A stretch of DNA of 64,000 bases from Oasisia sp. SBJ-2009. Taxonomy: Eukaryota; Annelida; Polychaeta; Sabellida; Siboglinidae. The notes below the pieces were generated by a model. The model ran no database searches, had not been told where the DNA came from, and was given only the letters and a program-made list of their open reading frames with translations. The DNA lies in contig OZ024861.1 of the NCBI GenBank assembly GCA_964017155.1, positions 14,971,389 through 15,035,388 on the forward strand. The letters run 5' to 3'. This document shows, in pieces, positions 51,612 through 63,168 of this stretch (position 1 is its first letter; every line of letters starts with the position of its first letter). The position numbers and the translations under genes are program-made.

Positions 51612-53854
51612 GCGCTAGCTTATTTCGCAATAAGGTACACACATAGGACTACAGTTGTATTATGGTACGACGGCCTGTGCGACATTCGGGTACTTTTTAT
51701 GCACGATGCAAATCAATGTGCGTGGCGTATAACACCGATTAGATTCAACAATGCCAGACTCTCTCCATTGATTTTTAGACCAAATATATCAGGCCTGCTG
51801 CGTCCGCGCGTATTAAAACCACTGCACTACCCTACCCGCGCCTCTTGTAATGAAGTTTCAAACCTAGGAGCAATTGAGGTTGGCTTGCATTCTGCGCAAG
51901 TGCCTAGTTCTTGTCGGAAATGGAACAGAATATTCATATTCGTGTTCTCATTCACAGTACACTGTATATGGTGCATACCACTCTTCGATGAGTTGTCTCA
52001 AAGTCTCAAGCAGCTTTCCACCTATGCCTAGGCAAATAGACGTTTGGACAGTATCTAATTTCACATTCGTACTGCTGAGCTTCAAACTACTACACTCAAC
52101 GACAGAAGTTCCCTTCACTGTGTTGGCAATCTACTCTCTGCGATCTGGAACTCTAAAACGTCTTAACGGCGACGCCACGAGGGCTGTATGCAGGCTGCGC
52201 ATAGATGTATCTGAAGCATTATATGCCATTCCATGCGATAAAAGACGTTCGTTCGCATACAGTCTAGATTTACTCTGTAGGGTAATACGCTTTGTAGGAC
52301 GTACAATGTGTGTAGCTAGCTCAACATCAATGATTATATGATGCGACCATTGCCTGTTAGTTGCTTTGTGGTTTCGTTTTCATATTGAACTGGCGACATG
52401 TCTGCTCTTTGGTTTCAGGTCTTCCTATTTGAGACCGACGTGTGAGCGACACAGACCGTCTGAGAATGAGACGCGCGAGTAGTGATGAACCCCACGCATG
52501 TCTAGTATATCACTTCGTAGTTGTCTGGGTAGTTTGGAACAACCCTTGGTTTCTCGTATGGCTCTTCGCCATCGCTGTTATGTCTAGCCGTTGGCGTTAC
52601 CTGTTTGTCGGCACAGCGCTCATGACACGGCCAAAGAGCTGGCCTGTTGGCACTGATCACTGTAGCATATGCTATTGTTTCCAAGGCAATGTAACAACAT
52701 ATGCATTCGAACTCCGTCACTACCTAGATACAAATCTGCGTGCCGAGATATGTGTGACTGCAATAAATATGGGTCTCAAAACATCGAATGATCTCTACAC
52801 TTGTCTTTGAAGGAAGACATGTCAAATGCGTACCCTTGAGTTACACTATTGCAAAGAAAGAGGCACTTGTGTAGGTTGCCTTGGCATGCTGATTCCTAAG
52901 TATGCTGTTTCCAGTCGAGATGAATGCGTTGTGCTTGGTGTCATAACGGTCAAAGAATCATCTACTCACCTGTATTGAGTGGGTGTATGTGTACACGCGA
53001 TAATGTGTGTGGCTTTCGCCGCGCGAATGGTGCTTATGCATATCAGTTTTAATATACTTTCCGCGGTGCGATCCCGGCCTCTTACACAAGTTTCGTTTCA
53101 TGTGCATTATTTTGCATCATATTTTGACATTGGGTATCTTGAAATACATCATATAGCGTGAACAATAGCTCGATCAATCGTCTGAGTAAGACGTTTCGAT
53201 TGTGAGAACTGCAACATCAAAACTAATGTCCACTCGCACTAGCTGTGATATATGTATCGATGTCATGCTATCGTTGATTTGATTCTCCCAGTGATCGGCC
53301 TACATTATCATCTACCTCAACATGTTATATAAAAAAAATAACTTAATAAAAACAACGCTTCACCCACTGTCGAATGACTGTTCCGCGTCGCCAATCTTCA
53401 CATCATCGGGCCTGGTCGGTCAGTAATGCTGCCAGAAGTATTCGGCCACGTGTCGCTGTATCTTCACCGGGCGCAGACACCTGAGAAAAAACAATAAACC
53501 AGCGTTACAATGTGCACGGTGTCTAACAAAATTGAAAACAGCAGGCTCAATGCTTACATATGTCCACATTCCTTCACCCCACTGGCGTCAAAGAAGCAAA
53601 TCCCACCGCGATGCGGTCGAGATTACACTAAAGAAACTGGCATCTGTCGCCAGCATTCGGCTGCGCGGCAAAGTAATGGCGGCAAACCGGAAGACGCGCC
53701 ACAACAATACCGTGACGTCACGACATTACGGCAGACGTGCCATTTTCGTTCCCGGCGACGTCAAATTTCAAGATGGCGACGCCTTTGATCTAAGCAAACT
53801 GAGGGGGGGAGGCGCTTTCTTCCACGTTTACTTCGTTCTTTCAATGTTTTACTT
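51612..53854. repeat. Array unit 24
   Basis: 2243 bases, third of the monomer run. It keeps GTCATAACGG, TACACGCGAT, TTGGGTATC and CTGAGGGGGGG. It has GGCCTG and GTCATGCTATC instead of the unit 22/23 forms, and gains GTAGGGTAAT near 52277, shared with unit 25. G-run of 7 (53803-53809). Confidence 0.95.
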
Positions 53855-56101
53855 GCGCTAGCTTATTTCGCAATAAGGTACACACATAGGACTACAGTTG
53901 TATTATGGTACGACGGCCTGTGCGACATTCGGGTACTTTTTATGCACGATGCAAATCAATGTGCGTGGCGTATAACACCGATTAGATTCAACAATGCCAG
54001 ACTCTCTCCATTGATTTTTAGACCAAATATATCAGGCCTGCTGCGTCCGCGCGTATTAAAACCACTGCACTACCCTACCCGCGCCTCTTGTAATGAAGTT
54101 TCAAACCTAGGAGCAATTGAGGTTGGCTTGCATTCTGCGCAAGTGCCTAGTTCTTGTCGGAAATGGAACAGAATATTCATATTCGTGTTCTCATTCACAG
54201 TACACTGTATATGGTGCATACCACTCTTCGATGAGTTGTCTCAAAGTCTCAAGCAGCTTTCCACCTATGCCTAGGCAAATAGACGTTTGGACAGTATCTA
54301 ATTTCACATTCGTACTGCTGAGCTTCAAACTACTACACTCAACGACAGAAGTTCCCTTCACTGTGTTGGCAATCTACTCTCTGCGATCTGGAACTCTAAA
54401 ACGTCTTAACGGCGACGCCACGAGGGCTGTATGCAGGCTGCGCATAGATGTATCTGAAGCATTATATGCCATTCCATGCGATAAAAGACGTTCGTTCGCA
54501 TACAGTCTAGATTTACTCTGTAGGGTAATACGCTTTGTAGGACGTACAATGTGTGTAGCTAGCTCAACATCAATGATTATATGATGCGACCATTGCCTGT
54601 TAGTTGCTTTGTGGTTTCGTTTTCATATTGAACTGGCGACATGTCTGCTCTTTGGTTTCAGGTCTTCCTATTTGAGACCGACGTGTGAGCGACACAGACC
54701 GTCTGAGAATGAGACGCGCGAGTAGTGATGAACCCCACGCATGTCTAGTATATCACTTCGTAGTTGTCTGGGTAGTTTGGAACAACCCTTGGTTTCTCGT
54801 ATGGCTCTTCGCCATCGCTGTTATGTCTAGCCGTTGGCGTTACCTGTTTGTCGGCACAGCGCTCATGACACGGCCAAAGAGCTGGCCTGTTGGCACTGAT
54901 CACTGTAGCATATGCTATTGTTTCCAAGGCAATGTAACAACATATGCATTCGAACTCCGTCACTACCTAGATACAAATCTGCGTGCCGAGATATGTGTGA
55001 CTGCAATAAATATGGGTCTCAAAACATCGAATGATCTCTACACTTGTCTTTGAAGGAAGACATGTCAAATGCGTACCCTTGAGTTACACTATTGCAAAGA
55101 AAGAGGCACTTGTGTAGGTTGCCTTGGCATGCTGATTCCTAAGTATGCTGTTTCCAGTCGAGATGAATGCGTTGTGCTTGGTGTTATGACGGTCAAAGAA
55201 TCATCTACTCACCTGTATTGAGTGGGTGTATGTGTACAAGCGATAATGTGTGTGGCATTCGCCGCGCGAATGGTGCTTATGCATATCAGTTTTAATATAC
55301 TTTCCGCGGTGCGATCCCGGCCTCTTACACAAGTTTCGTTTCATGTGCATTATTTTGCATCATATTTTGACATTGCGTATCTTGAAATACATCATATAGC
55401 GTGAACAATAGCTCGATCAATCGTCTGAGTAAAACGTTTCGATTGTGAGAACTGCAACATCAAAACAAATGTCCACTCGCACTAGCTGTGATATATGTAT
55501 CGATGTCATGCTATCGTTGATTTGATTCTCCCAGTGATCGGCCTACATTATCATCTACCTCAACATGTTATATAAAAAAAATTACTTGATAAAAACAACG
55601 CTTCACCCACTGTCGAATGACTGTTCCGCGTCGCCAATCTTCACATCATCGGGCCTGGTCGGTCAGTAATGCTGCCAGAAGTATTCGGCCACGTGTCGCT
55701 GTATCTTCACCGGGCGCAGACACCTGAGAAAAAACAATAAAACAGCGTTACAATGTGCACGGTGTCTAACAAAATTGAAAACAGCAGGCTCAATGCTTAC
55801 ATATGTCCACATTCCTTCACCCCACTGGCGTCAAAGAAGCAAATCCCACCGCGATGCGGTCGAGATTACACTAAAGAAACTGGCATCTGTCGCCAGCATT
55901 CGGCTGCGCGGCAAAGTAATGGCGGCAAACCGGAAGACGCGCCACAACAATACCGTGACGTCACGACATTACGGCAGACGTGCCATTTTCGTTCCCGGCG
56001 ACGTCAAATTTCAAGATGGCGACGCCTTTGATCTAAGCAAACTGGGGGGGGGGGGGAGGCGCTTTCTTCCACGTTTACTTCGTTCTTTCAATGTTTTACT
56101 T
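53855..56101. repeat. Array unit 25 (mosaic)
   Basis: 2247 bases. The front is of unit 24 type (GTAGGGTAAT near 54520, TTTGAAGG near 55049). From about 55183 it changes to GGTGTTATGACGG, TACAAGCGAT, ACAAATG and AATTACTT. That places a switch point between about 55052 and 55183. It has the longest G-run in the window (13 G, 56044-56056). Confidence 0.95.
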
Positions 56102-58341
56102 GCGCTAGCTTATTTCGCAATAAGGTACACACATAGGACTACAGTTGTATTATGGTACGACGGCCTGTGCGACATTCGGGTAATTTTTATGCACGATGCA
56201 AGTCAATGTGCGTGGCGTATAACACCGATTAGATTCAACAATGCCAGACTCTCTCCATTGATTTTTAGACCAAATATATCAGACCTGCTGCGTCCGCGCG
56301 TATTAAAACCACTGCACTACCCTACCCGCGCCTCTTGTAATGAAGTTTCAAACCTAGGAGCAATTGAGGTTGGCTTGCATTCTGCGCAAGTGCCTAATTC
56401 TTGTCGGAAATGGAACAGAATATTCATATTCGTGTTCTCATTCACAGTACACTGTATATGGTGCATACCACTCTTCGATGAGTTGTCTCAAAGTCTCAAG
56501 CAGCTTTCCACCTATGCCTAGGCAAATAGACGTTTGGACAGTATCTAATTTCACATTCGTACTGCTGAGCTTCAAACTACTACACTCAACGACAGAAGTT
56601 CCCTTCACTGTGTTGGCAATCTACTCTCTGCGATCTGGAACTCTAAAACGTCTTAACGGCGACGCCACGAGGGCTGTATGCAGGCTGCGCATATATGTAT
56701 CTGAAGCATTATATGCCATTCCATGCGATAAAAGACGTTCGTTCGCATACAGTCTAGATTTACTCTGTAGTGTAATACGCTTTGTAGGACGTACAATGTG
56801 TGTAGCTAGCTCAACATCAATGATTATATGATGCGACCATTGCCTGTTAGTTGCTTTGTGGTTTCGTTTTCATATTGAACTGGCGACATGTCTGCTCTTT
56901 GGTTTCAGGTCTTCCTATTTGAGACCGACGTGTGAGCGACACAGTCCGTCTGAGAATGAGACGCGCGAGTAGTGATGAACCCCACGCATGTCTAGTATAT
57001 CACTTCGTAGTTGTCTGGGTAGTTTGGAACAACCCTTGGTTTCTCGTATGGCTCTTCGCCATCGCTGTTATGTCTAGCCGTTGGCGTTACCTGTTTGTCG
57101 GCACAGCGCTCATGACACGGCCAAAGAGCTGGCCTGTTGGCACTGATCACTGTAGCATTTGCTATTGTTTCCAAGGCAATGTAACAACATATGCATTCGA
57201 ACTCCGTCACTACCTAGATACAAATCTGCGTGCCGAGATATGTGTGACTGCAATAAATATGGGTCTCAAAACATTGAATGATCTCTACACTTGTCTTTCA
57301 AGGAAGACATGTCAACTGCGTACCCTTGAGTTACACTATTGCAAAGAAAGAGGCACTTGTGTAGGTTGCCTTGGCATGCTGATTCCTAAGTATGCTGTTT
57401 CCAGTCGAGATGAATGCGTTGTGCTTGGTGTTATGACGGTCAAAGAATCATCTACTCACCTGTATTGAGTGGGTGTATGTGTACAAGCGATAGTGTGTGG
57501 CATTCGCCGCGCGAATGGTGCTTATGCATATCAGTTTTAATATACTTTCCGCGGTGCGATCCCGGCCTCTTACACAAGTTTCGTTTCATGTGCATTATTT
57601 TGCATCATATTTTGACATTGCGTATCTTGAAATACATCATATAGCGTGAACAATAGCTCGATCAATCGTCTGAGTAAAACGTTTCGATTGTGAGAACTGC
57701 AACATCAAAACAAATGTCCACTCGCACTAGCTGTGATATATGTATCGATGTCATGCTATCGTTGATTTGATTCTCCCAGTGATCGGCCTACATCATCATC
57801 TACCTCAACATGTTATATAAAAAAAATTACTTGATAAAAACAACGCTTCACCCACTGTCGAATGACTGTTCCGCTTCGCCAATCTTCACATCATCGGGCC
57901 TGGTCGGTCAGTAATGCTGCCAGAAGTATTCGGCCACGTGTCGCTGTATCTTCACCGGGCGCAGACACCTGAGAAAAAACAATAAAACAGCGTTACAATG
58001 TGCACGGTGTCTAACAAAATTGAAAACAGCAGGCTCAATGCTTACATATGTCCACATTCCTTCACCCCACTGGCGTCAAAGACGCAAATCCCACCGCGAT
58101 GCGGTCGAGATTACACTAAAGAAACTGGCATCTGTCGCCAGCATTCGGCTGCGCGGCAAAGTAATGGCGGCAAACCGGAAGACGCGCCACAACAATACCG
58201 TGACGTCACGACATTACGGCAGACGTGCCATTTTCGTTCCCGGAGACGTCAAATTTCAAGATGGCGACGCCTTTGATCTAAGCAAACTGGGGGGGGAGGC
58301 GTTTTCTTCCACGTTTACTTCGTTCTTTCAATGTTTTACTT
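56102..58341. repeat. Array unit 26
   Basis: 2240 bases. TAATTTTTATG, CAGACCTG, GCATATATG, GCATTTGC, CATCATC, GCTTCGCC and GGCGTTTTC match units 7 and 8 and recur in unit 27. Private changes are ACAGTCCGTC near 56942, TCAACTGCG near 57313 and a two-base loss in GCGATAGTGTGTGG near 57487. G-run of 8 (58289-58296). Confidence 0.95.
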
Positions 58342-59722
58342 GCGCTAGCTTATTTCGCAATAAGGTACACACATAGGACTACAGTTGTATTATGGTACGA
58401 CGGCCTGTGCGACATTCGGGTAATTTTTATGCACGATGCAAGTCAATGTGCGTGGCGTATAACACCGATTAGATTCAACAATGCCAGACTCTCTCCATTG
58501 ATTTTTAGACCAAATATATCAGACCTGCTGCGTCCGCGCGTATTAAAACCACTGCACTACCCTACCCGCGCCTCTTGTAATGAAGTTTCAAACCTAGGAG
58601 CAATTGAGGTTGGCTTGCATTCTGCGCAAGTGCCTAATTCTTGTCGGAAATGGAACAGAATATTCATATTCGTGTTCTCATTCACAGTACACTGTATATG
58701 GTGCATACCACTCTTCGATGAGTTGTCTCAAAGTCTCAAGCAGCTTTCCACCTATGCCTAGGCAAATAGACGTTTGGACAGTATCTAATTTCACATTCGT
58801 ACTGCTGAGCTTCAAACTACTACACTCAACGACAGAAGTTCCCTTCACTGTGTTGGCAATCTACTCTCTGCGATCTGGAACTCTAAAACGTCTTAACGGC
58901 GACGCCACGAGGGCTGTATGCAGGCTGCGCATATATGTATCTGAAGCATTATATGCCATTCCATGCGATAAAAGACGTTCGTTCGCATACAGTCTAGATT
59001 TACTCTGTAGTGTAATACGCTTTGTAGGACGTACAATGTGTGTAGCTAGCTCAACATCAATGATTATATGATGCGACCATTGCCTGTTAGTTGCTTTGTG
59101 GTTTCGTTTTCATATTGAACTGGCGACATGTCTGCTCTTTGGTTTCAGGTCTTCCTATTTGAGACCGACGTGTGAGCGACACAGACCGTCTGAGAATGAG
59201 ACGCGCGAGTAGTGATGAACCCCACGCATGTCTAGTATATCACTTCGTAGTTGTCTGGGTAGTTTGGAACAACCCTTGGTTTCTCGTATGGCTCTTCGCC
59301 ATCGCTGTTATGTCTAGCCGTTGGCGTTACCTGTTTGTCGGCACAGCGCTCATGACACGGCCAAAGAGCTGGCCTGTTGGCACTGATCACTGTAGCATTT
59401 GCTATTGTTTCCAAGGCAATGTAACAACATATGCATTCGAACTCCGTCACTACCTAGATACAAATCTGCGTGCCGAGATATGTGTGACTGCAATAAATAT
59501 GGGTCTCAAAACATTGAATGATCTCTACACTTGTCTTTCAAGGAAGACATGTCAAATGCGTACCCTTGAATTACACTATTGCAAAGAAAGAGGCACTTGT
59601 GTAGGTTGCCTTGGCATGCTGATTCCTAAGTATGCTGTTTCCAGTCGAGATGAATGCGTTGTGCTTGGTGTTATGACGGTCAAAGAATCATCTACTCACC
59701 TGTATTGAGTGGGTGTATGTGT

Positions 59723-59765
59723 CGTCGTCATGCTGTCGGTCGCGAAGCGACAAAGACTGCTTCCA
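59723..59765 (-). other. LINE 3' end with small hairpin and GAC-repeat tail
   Basis: After the ORF stop the element has about 43 bases before the repeat resumes. On the element's sense strand this holds GTCGCTTCGCGAC, a perfect 5-bp stem with a 3-base loop, and ends GACGACGAC with no poly(A). A short 3' stem-loop plus a simple-repeat tail is known in several LINE clades, where the reverse transcriptase recognises it to start target-primed synthesis. Its use here is inferred. Confidence 0.6.
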
Positions 59766-62310
59766 TCACTTGACTGTTGCTCTCCATTTGTCTCTCTGCT
59801 GTGAGAGTGATGTCCATGAGTCGATCTTTATGTCTCTCATCTTCAGGTTTCTCTTGATGGTATCTTTGAACCGGAGACGAGGGCGCCCTCTCTTTCTCTG
59901 ACCAGAAGACAGTTGGGAGTAGAGAACCTGCTTCGGTAGCCTGTCTGGTGACATCCTCATAAGGTGTCCAGTCCACCGGAGATTCTTTCTGATCAGAAGA
60001 TCTTCCATAGATGGCAGCCCTGTTCGTTCTAGTATTTCCTTGTTTGTCACTTTGTCCATCCAGGTTATCCTCATGATCGAACGCAGATGTCGCATCATGA
60101 AGGCATGCAGCTTTTTCACCTGTCGTCTGTACACTGTCCAGGCCTCAGCTCCGTATAGGAGGGTGGACAGCACGATTGCACGGTATATCTTGCCTTTAAC
60201 CCGCATGGACACATGGTGGTTGTTCCAGAGTCTCTGGCGTAGTCGGCCGAAAGATGCACTAGCCTTGGCCATCCTCCTCTGTATTTCATCGTCAATGCAT
60301 CCATAACTTGATATAGTGCTTCCGAGGTAGGTGAATTCTAGAACAGAGTTCAGCTTGTTTCCATCAACCATGATATCCTCCTCTCGGGTTCTTGTAGAGT
60401 TGGATTGGTACAGCACCTCGGTCTTCTTGATGTTAATCTTCAGGCCGAACTTCTTTGACGCATCGGAAAAAGCATCCACTATTTTCTGCATCTCTTCAGC
60501 AGAGTGTGCAACCAGTGCACTGTCATCTGCGAATAGCAGCTCTCTCATCAGTATCCGAGTAGTCTTGGGCTTTGCTCTGAAGTGTGTGACGTTGAATAGG
60601 TCAGCGTTCTGTCTGGACTGTATGTAGACTCCATCCCCCATGTCTCGGAAAGCCTCGTCGAGCATTGCTGATAGGAAGATGGAGAAGAGCGTGGGGGCCA
60701 GTACACAACCTTGCTTGACCCCATTTGTGACACTGAACGATTCTGAGACTTCTCCTCCAACACTAACATTCGCCATCATTCCAGTATGTAGTGCCTCGAT
60801 CATTGTTGTGAACTTCTCTGGGCAGCCATACTTCCTCAGTAGCTGCCATAGCCCAGTCCTCCCAACTGTATCGAACGCCTTGCTGAAGTCGACAAATACC
60901 ATGTACAGTGGTCGGTCCTGTTCAATGCATTTTTCTTGTAGTTGTCGGAGACAAAATATCATATCCACGGTGCTCCGGTTACCTCTGAAGCCACATTGTG
61001 TCTCCGGAACTACCTCTGGTGTTATGTGGGTAGATAGTCTGTTGAGGAGGATCCTCGCGAAGATCTTGCCCGCTATGGAAAGAAGAGAGATTCCTCTATA
61101 GTTCCCACAGTCTGTTCGATCACCTTTCTTGTAGATGGTTACAATGCTGGCATCCTTCCATGCTTGTGGTACAGAACCCACCTCCCAGGCATTGGTGATT
61201 AGTTGGTGCAGTCTGCTGAACAGATTGTCTCCTCCGTGCTTCCATACTTCTGCGGGAATTCCATCTCCTCCAGGTGCTTTGCCATCTTTCAGGCCGGCGA
61301 TTGCTCTAGCCATCTCATCCGTAGTTGGAATCTCATCGAGGCTTGTCTTGATAATGCGCTGCGGGATGTTGTCCAGAGCTTCGTGATCTATGTCGCCAGG
61401 GACGTTGAGTAGCTTCTGGAAGTGTTCACTCCATCTTGCCACAACTCTCTTGCTGTCAGAGAAGGTCTCCATTCCATCTGTTGATTTCAGTTGAACAGGT
61501 CCCTTCTTTTTGGGTCCCCACACTTCCTTCAGCCCATTGTAGAAGCCCTTCATGTTGTTACTGTCAGCAGCTCTCTGCAGCTCCACTGCCTTCCTTTCCC
61601 ACCAGTCTGACTTCAGTGCACGCGTGTGTTTTTGTAGCAATCTGCAGGCATCTTTGTATGCTGCAGTGGTGGACCTAGTGCTCCTGGTTTGTAACACTCT
61701 CTGGTGGGCTTGGTCTCTTCTGTTCATAAGAGTCTGTAGCTCCTGGTCATTTGGGTCGAACCAGTCCTGGTGTTTTCTGTCTGGCTTGCCAAGATATGTC
61801 TTGGCTGTCTTGTACACGACCTGCTGCAGAGCAGCCCATTCCTCGTCTGGTGTTGAGTTTTCCTTTTCCTCCCATTGGGCGAGAGCACTGTCCATCTCCT
61901 GCTCAAAACTCTCCCTATGGCTGGTGGTACTTAGTTTTTCAATGTTCAGCTTGGTCGGCTTACTTGTCCCTTGCCTGTTATGCTTTTGTCGTATTCTGAA
62001 AGCCACTTTTGACCTCAGCATCTGGTGATCGGTCCAGCAGTTTGCTCCACGCATGACTCGGGTACTGTGGATGTCCATCTTATCCCGACACCTCGTGATA
62101 ATGAAGTCGATCATATGCCAATGTCTGGAACGAGGATGCATCCAGGTGGTCTTGCGTTCATCCTTCTGCTTGAACATGGTGTTCGTCACTATCAGTTCGA
62201 ACTCAGAGCACAGAGCCAGTAGAAGCTCGCCATTGGAGTTGCATTTCCCAATCCCATGTGTGCCCATGACCAAGGGCCACTTGTCATTTTCTCTTCCTAT
62301 CCTCGCATTG
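59766..62310 (-). CDS. LINE ORF2 fragment: partial AP endonuclease + reverse transcriptase
   Basis: This frame encodes the enzyme that nicks target DNA and copies LINE RNA into it. It is open from the 5' truncation to a TGA at 59766, about 848 codons. Numbering from an upstream in-frame ATG in the flanking repeat (62423), residues 38-144 are the endonuclease remnant: FNARIG at 38, TWMHP at 93, MIDFII at 104 and TDHQML at 131 with the catalytic-type histidine. The reverse transcriptase covers roughly 370-700: GKAPGGDGIP at 381, NYRGISLL at 441, motif A VDFSKAFD at 511, motif B NGVKQGC at 567, motif C FADD at 631 and FGLKINIKKTE at 659. The conserved tail RWTGHLMRM (816) and GQRKRGRPR (841) is typical of these LINEs. 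All reverse transcriptase catalytic aspartates are present. Loss of most of the endonuclease should prevent autonomous retrotransposition. There is no promoter or native start codon. Confidence 0.93.
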
Positions 62311-63168
62311 AAGCGATAATGTGTGTGGCATTCGCCGCGCGAATGGTGCTTATGCATATCAGTTTTAATATACTTTCCGCGGTGCGATCCCGGCCTCTTA
62401 CACAAGTTTCGTTTCATGTGCATTATTTTGCATCATATTTTGACATTGCGTATCTTGAAATACATCATATAGCGTGAACAATAGCTCGATCAATCGTCTG
62501 AGTAAAACGTTTCGATTGTGAGAACTGCAACATCAAAACAAATGTCCACTCGCACTAGCTGTGATATATGTATCGATGTCATGCTATCGTTGATTTGATT
62601 CTCCCAGTGATCGGCCTACATCATCATCTACCTCAACATGTTATATAAAAAAAATTACTTGATAAAAACAACGCTTCACCCACTGTCGAATGACTGTTCC
62701 GCTTCGCCAATCTTCACATCATCGGGCCTGGTCGGTCAGTAATGCTGCCAGAAGTATTCGGCCACGTGTCGCTGTATCTTCACCGGGCGCAGACACCTGA
62801 GAAAAAACAATAAAACAGCGTTACAATGTGAACGGTGTCTAACAAAATTGAAAACAGCAGGCTCAATGCTTACATATGTCCACATTCCTTCACCCCACTG
62901 GCGTCAAAGACGCAAATCCCACCGCGATGCGGTCGAGATTACACTAAAGAAACTGGCATCTGTCGCCAGCATTCGGCTGCGCGGCAAAGTAATGGCGGCA
63001 AACCGGAAGACGCGCCACAACAATACCGTGACGTCACGACATTACGGCAGACGTGCCATTTTCGTTCCCGGAGACGTCAAATTTCAAGATGGCGACGCCT
63101 TTGATCTAAGCAAACTGGGGGGGGGGCGTTTTCTTCCACGTTTACTTCGTTCTTTCAATGTTTTACTT

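Larger units (their letters stand above)
59723..62310 (-). mobile_element. 5'-truncated non-LTR retrotransposon (LINE) in unit 27
   Basis: These 2588 bases interrupt the repeat between TGTATGTGT and AAGCGATAATG. They encode, on the minus strand, the C-terminal part of an AP-type endonuclease, a full reverse transcriptase and a C-terminal extension, the domain order of an APE-type LINE. The 5' end (right side, 62310) is cut inside the endonuclease at the usual GDFNAR motif, so a first ORF, 5' UTR and endonuclease N-terminus are absent. The 3' end (left side, 59723) has no poly(A) and ends in GACGACGAC. No target-site duplication is seen, and two target bases (AC) are lost. Clade (RTE, CR1, Jockey or other) is not resolved by eye. 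The open frame and clean junctions suggest a fairly recent insertion. Confidence 0.95.
58342..63168. repeat. Array unit 27, interrupted by a LINE
   Basis: 4827 bases: repeat sequence at 58342-59722 and 62311-63168 with a 2588-base LINE between. It is of unit 26 type (CAGACCTG, GCATATATG, GCATTTGC, CATCATC, GCTTCGCC, GGCGTTTTC or its G-run variant). Private changes are CTTGAATTAC near 59566 and CAATGTGAACGG near 62824. Two bases (AC) of the TGTACAAGCGAT target are missing at the junction. G-run of 10 (63117-63126), no AGG. Confidence 0.95.

Noticed and set aside
59728..59976. 82-codon minus-strand frame at the LINE 3' end.
   Set aside because: It overlaps the end of the RT frame in another phase and has no conserved motif.
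60040..62319. Plus-strand open frames within the LINE (60-158 codons).
   Set aside because: They are shadows of the minus-strand reverse transcriptase frame.
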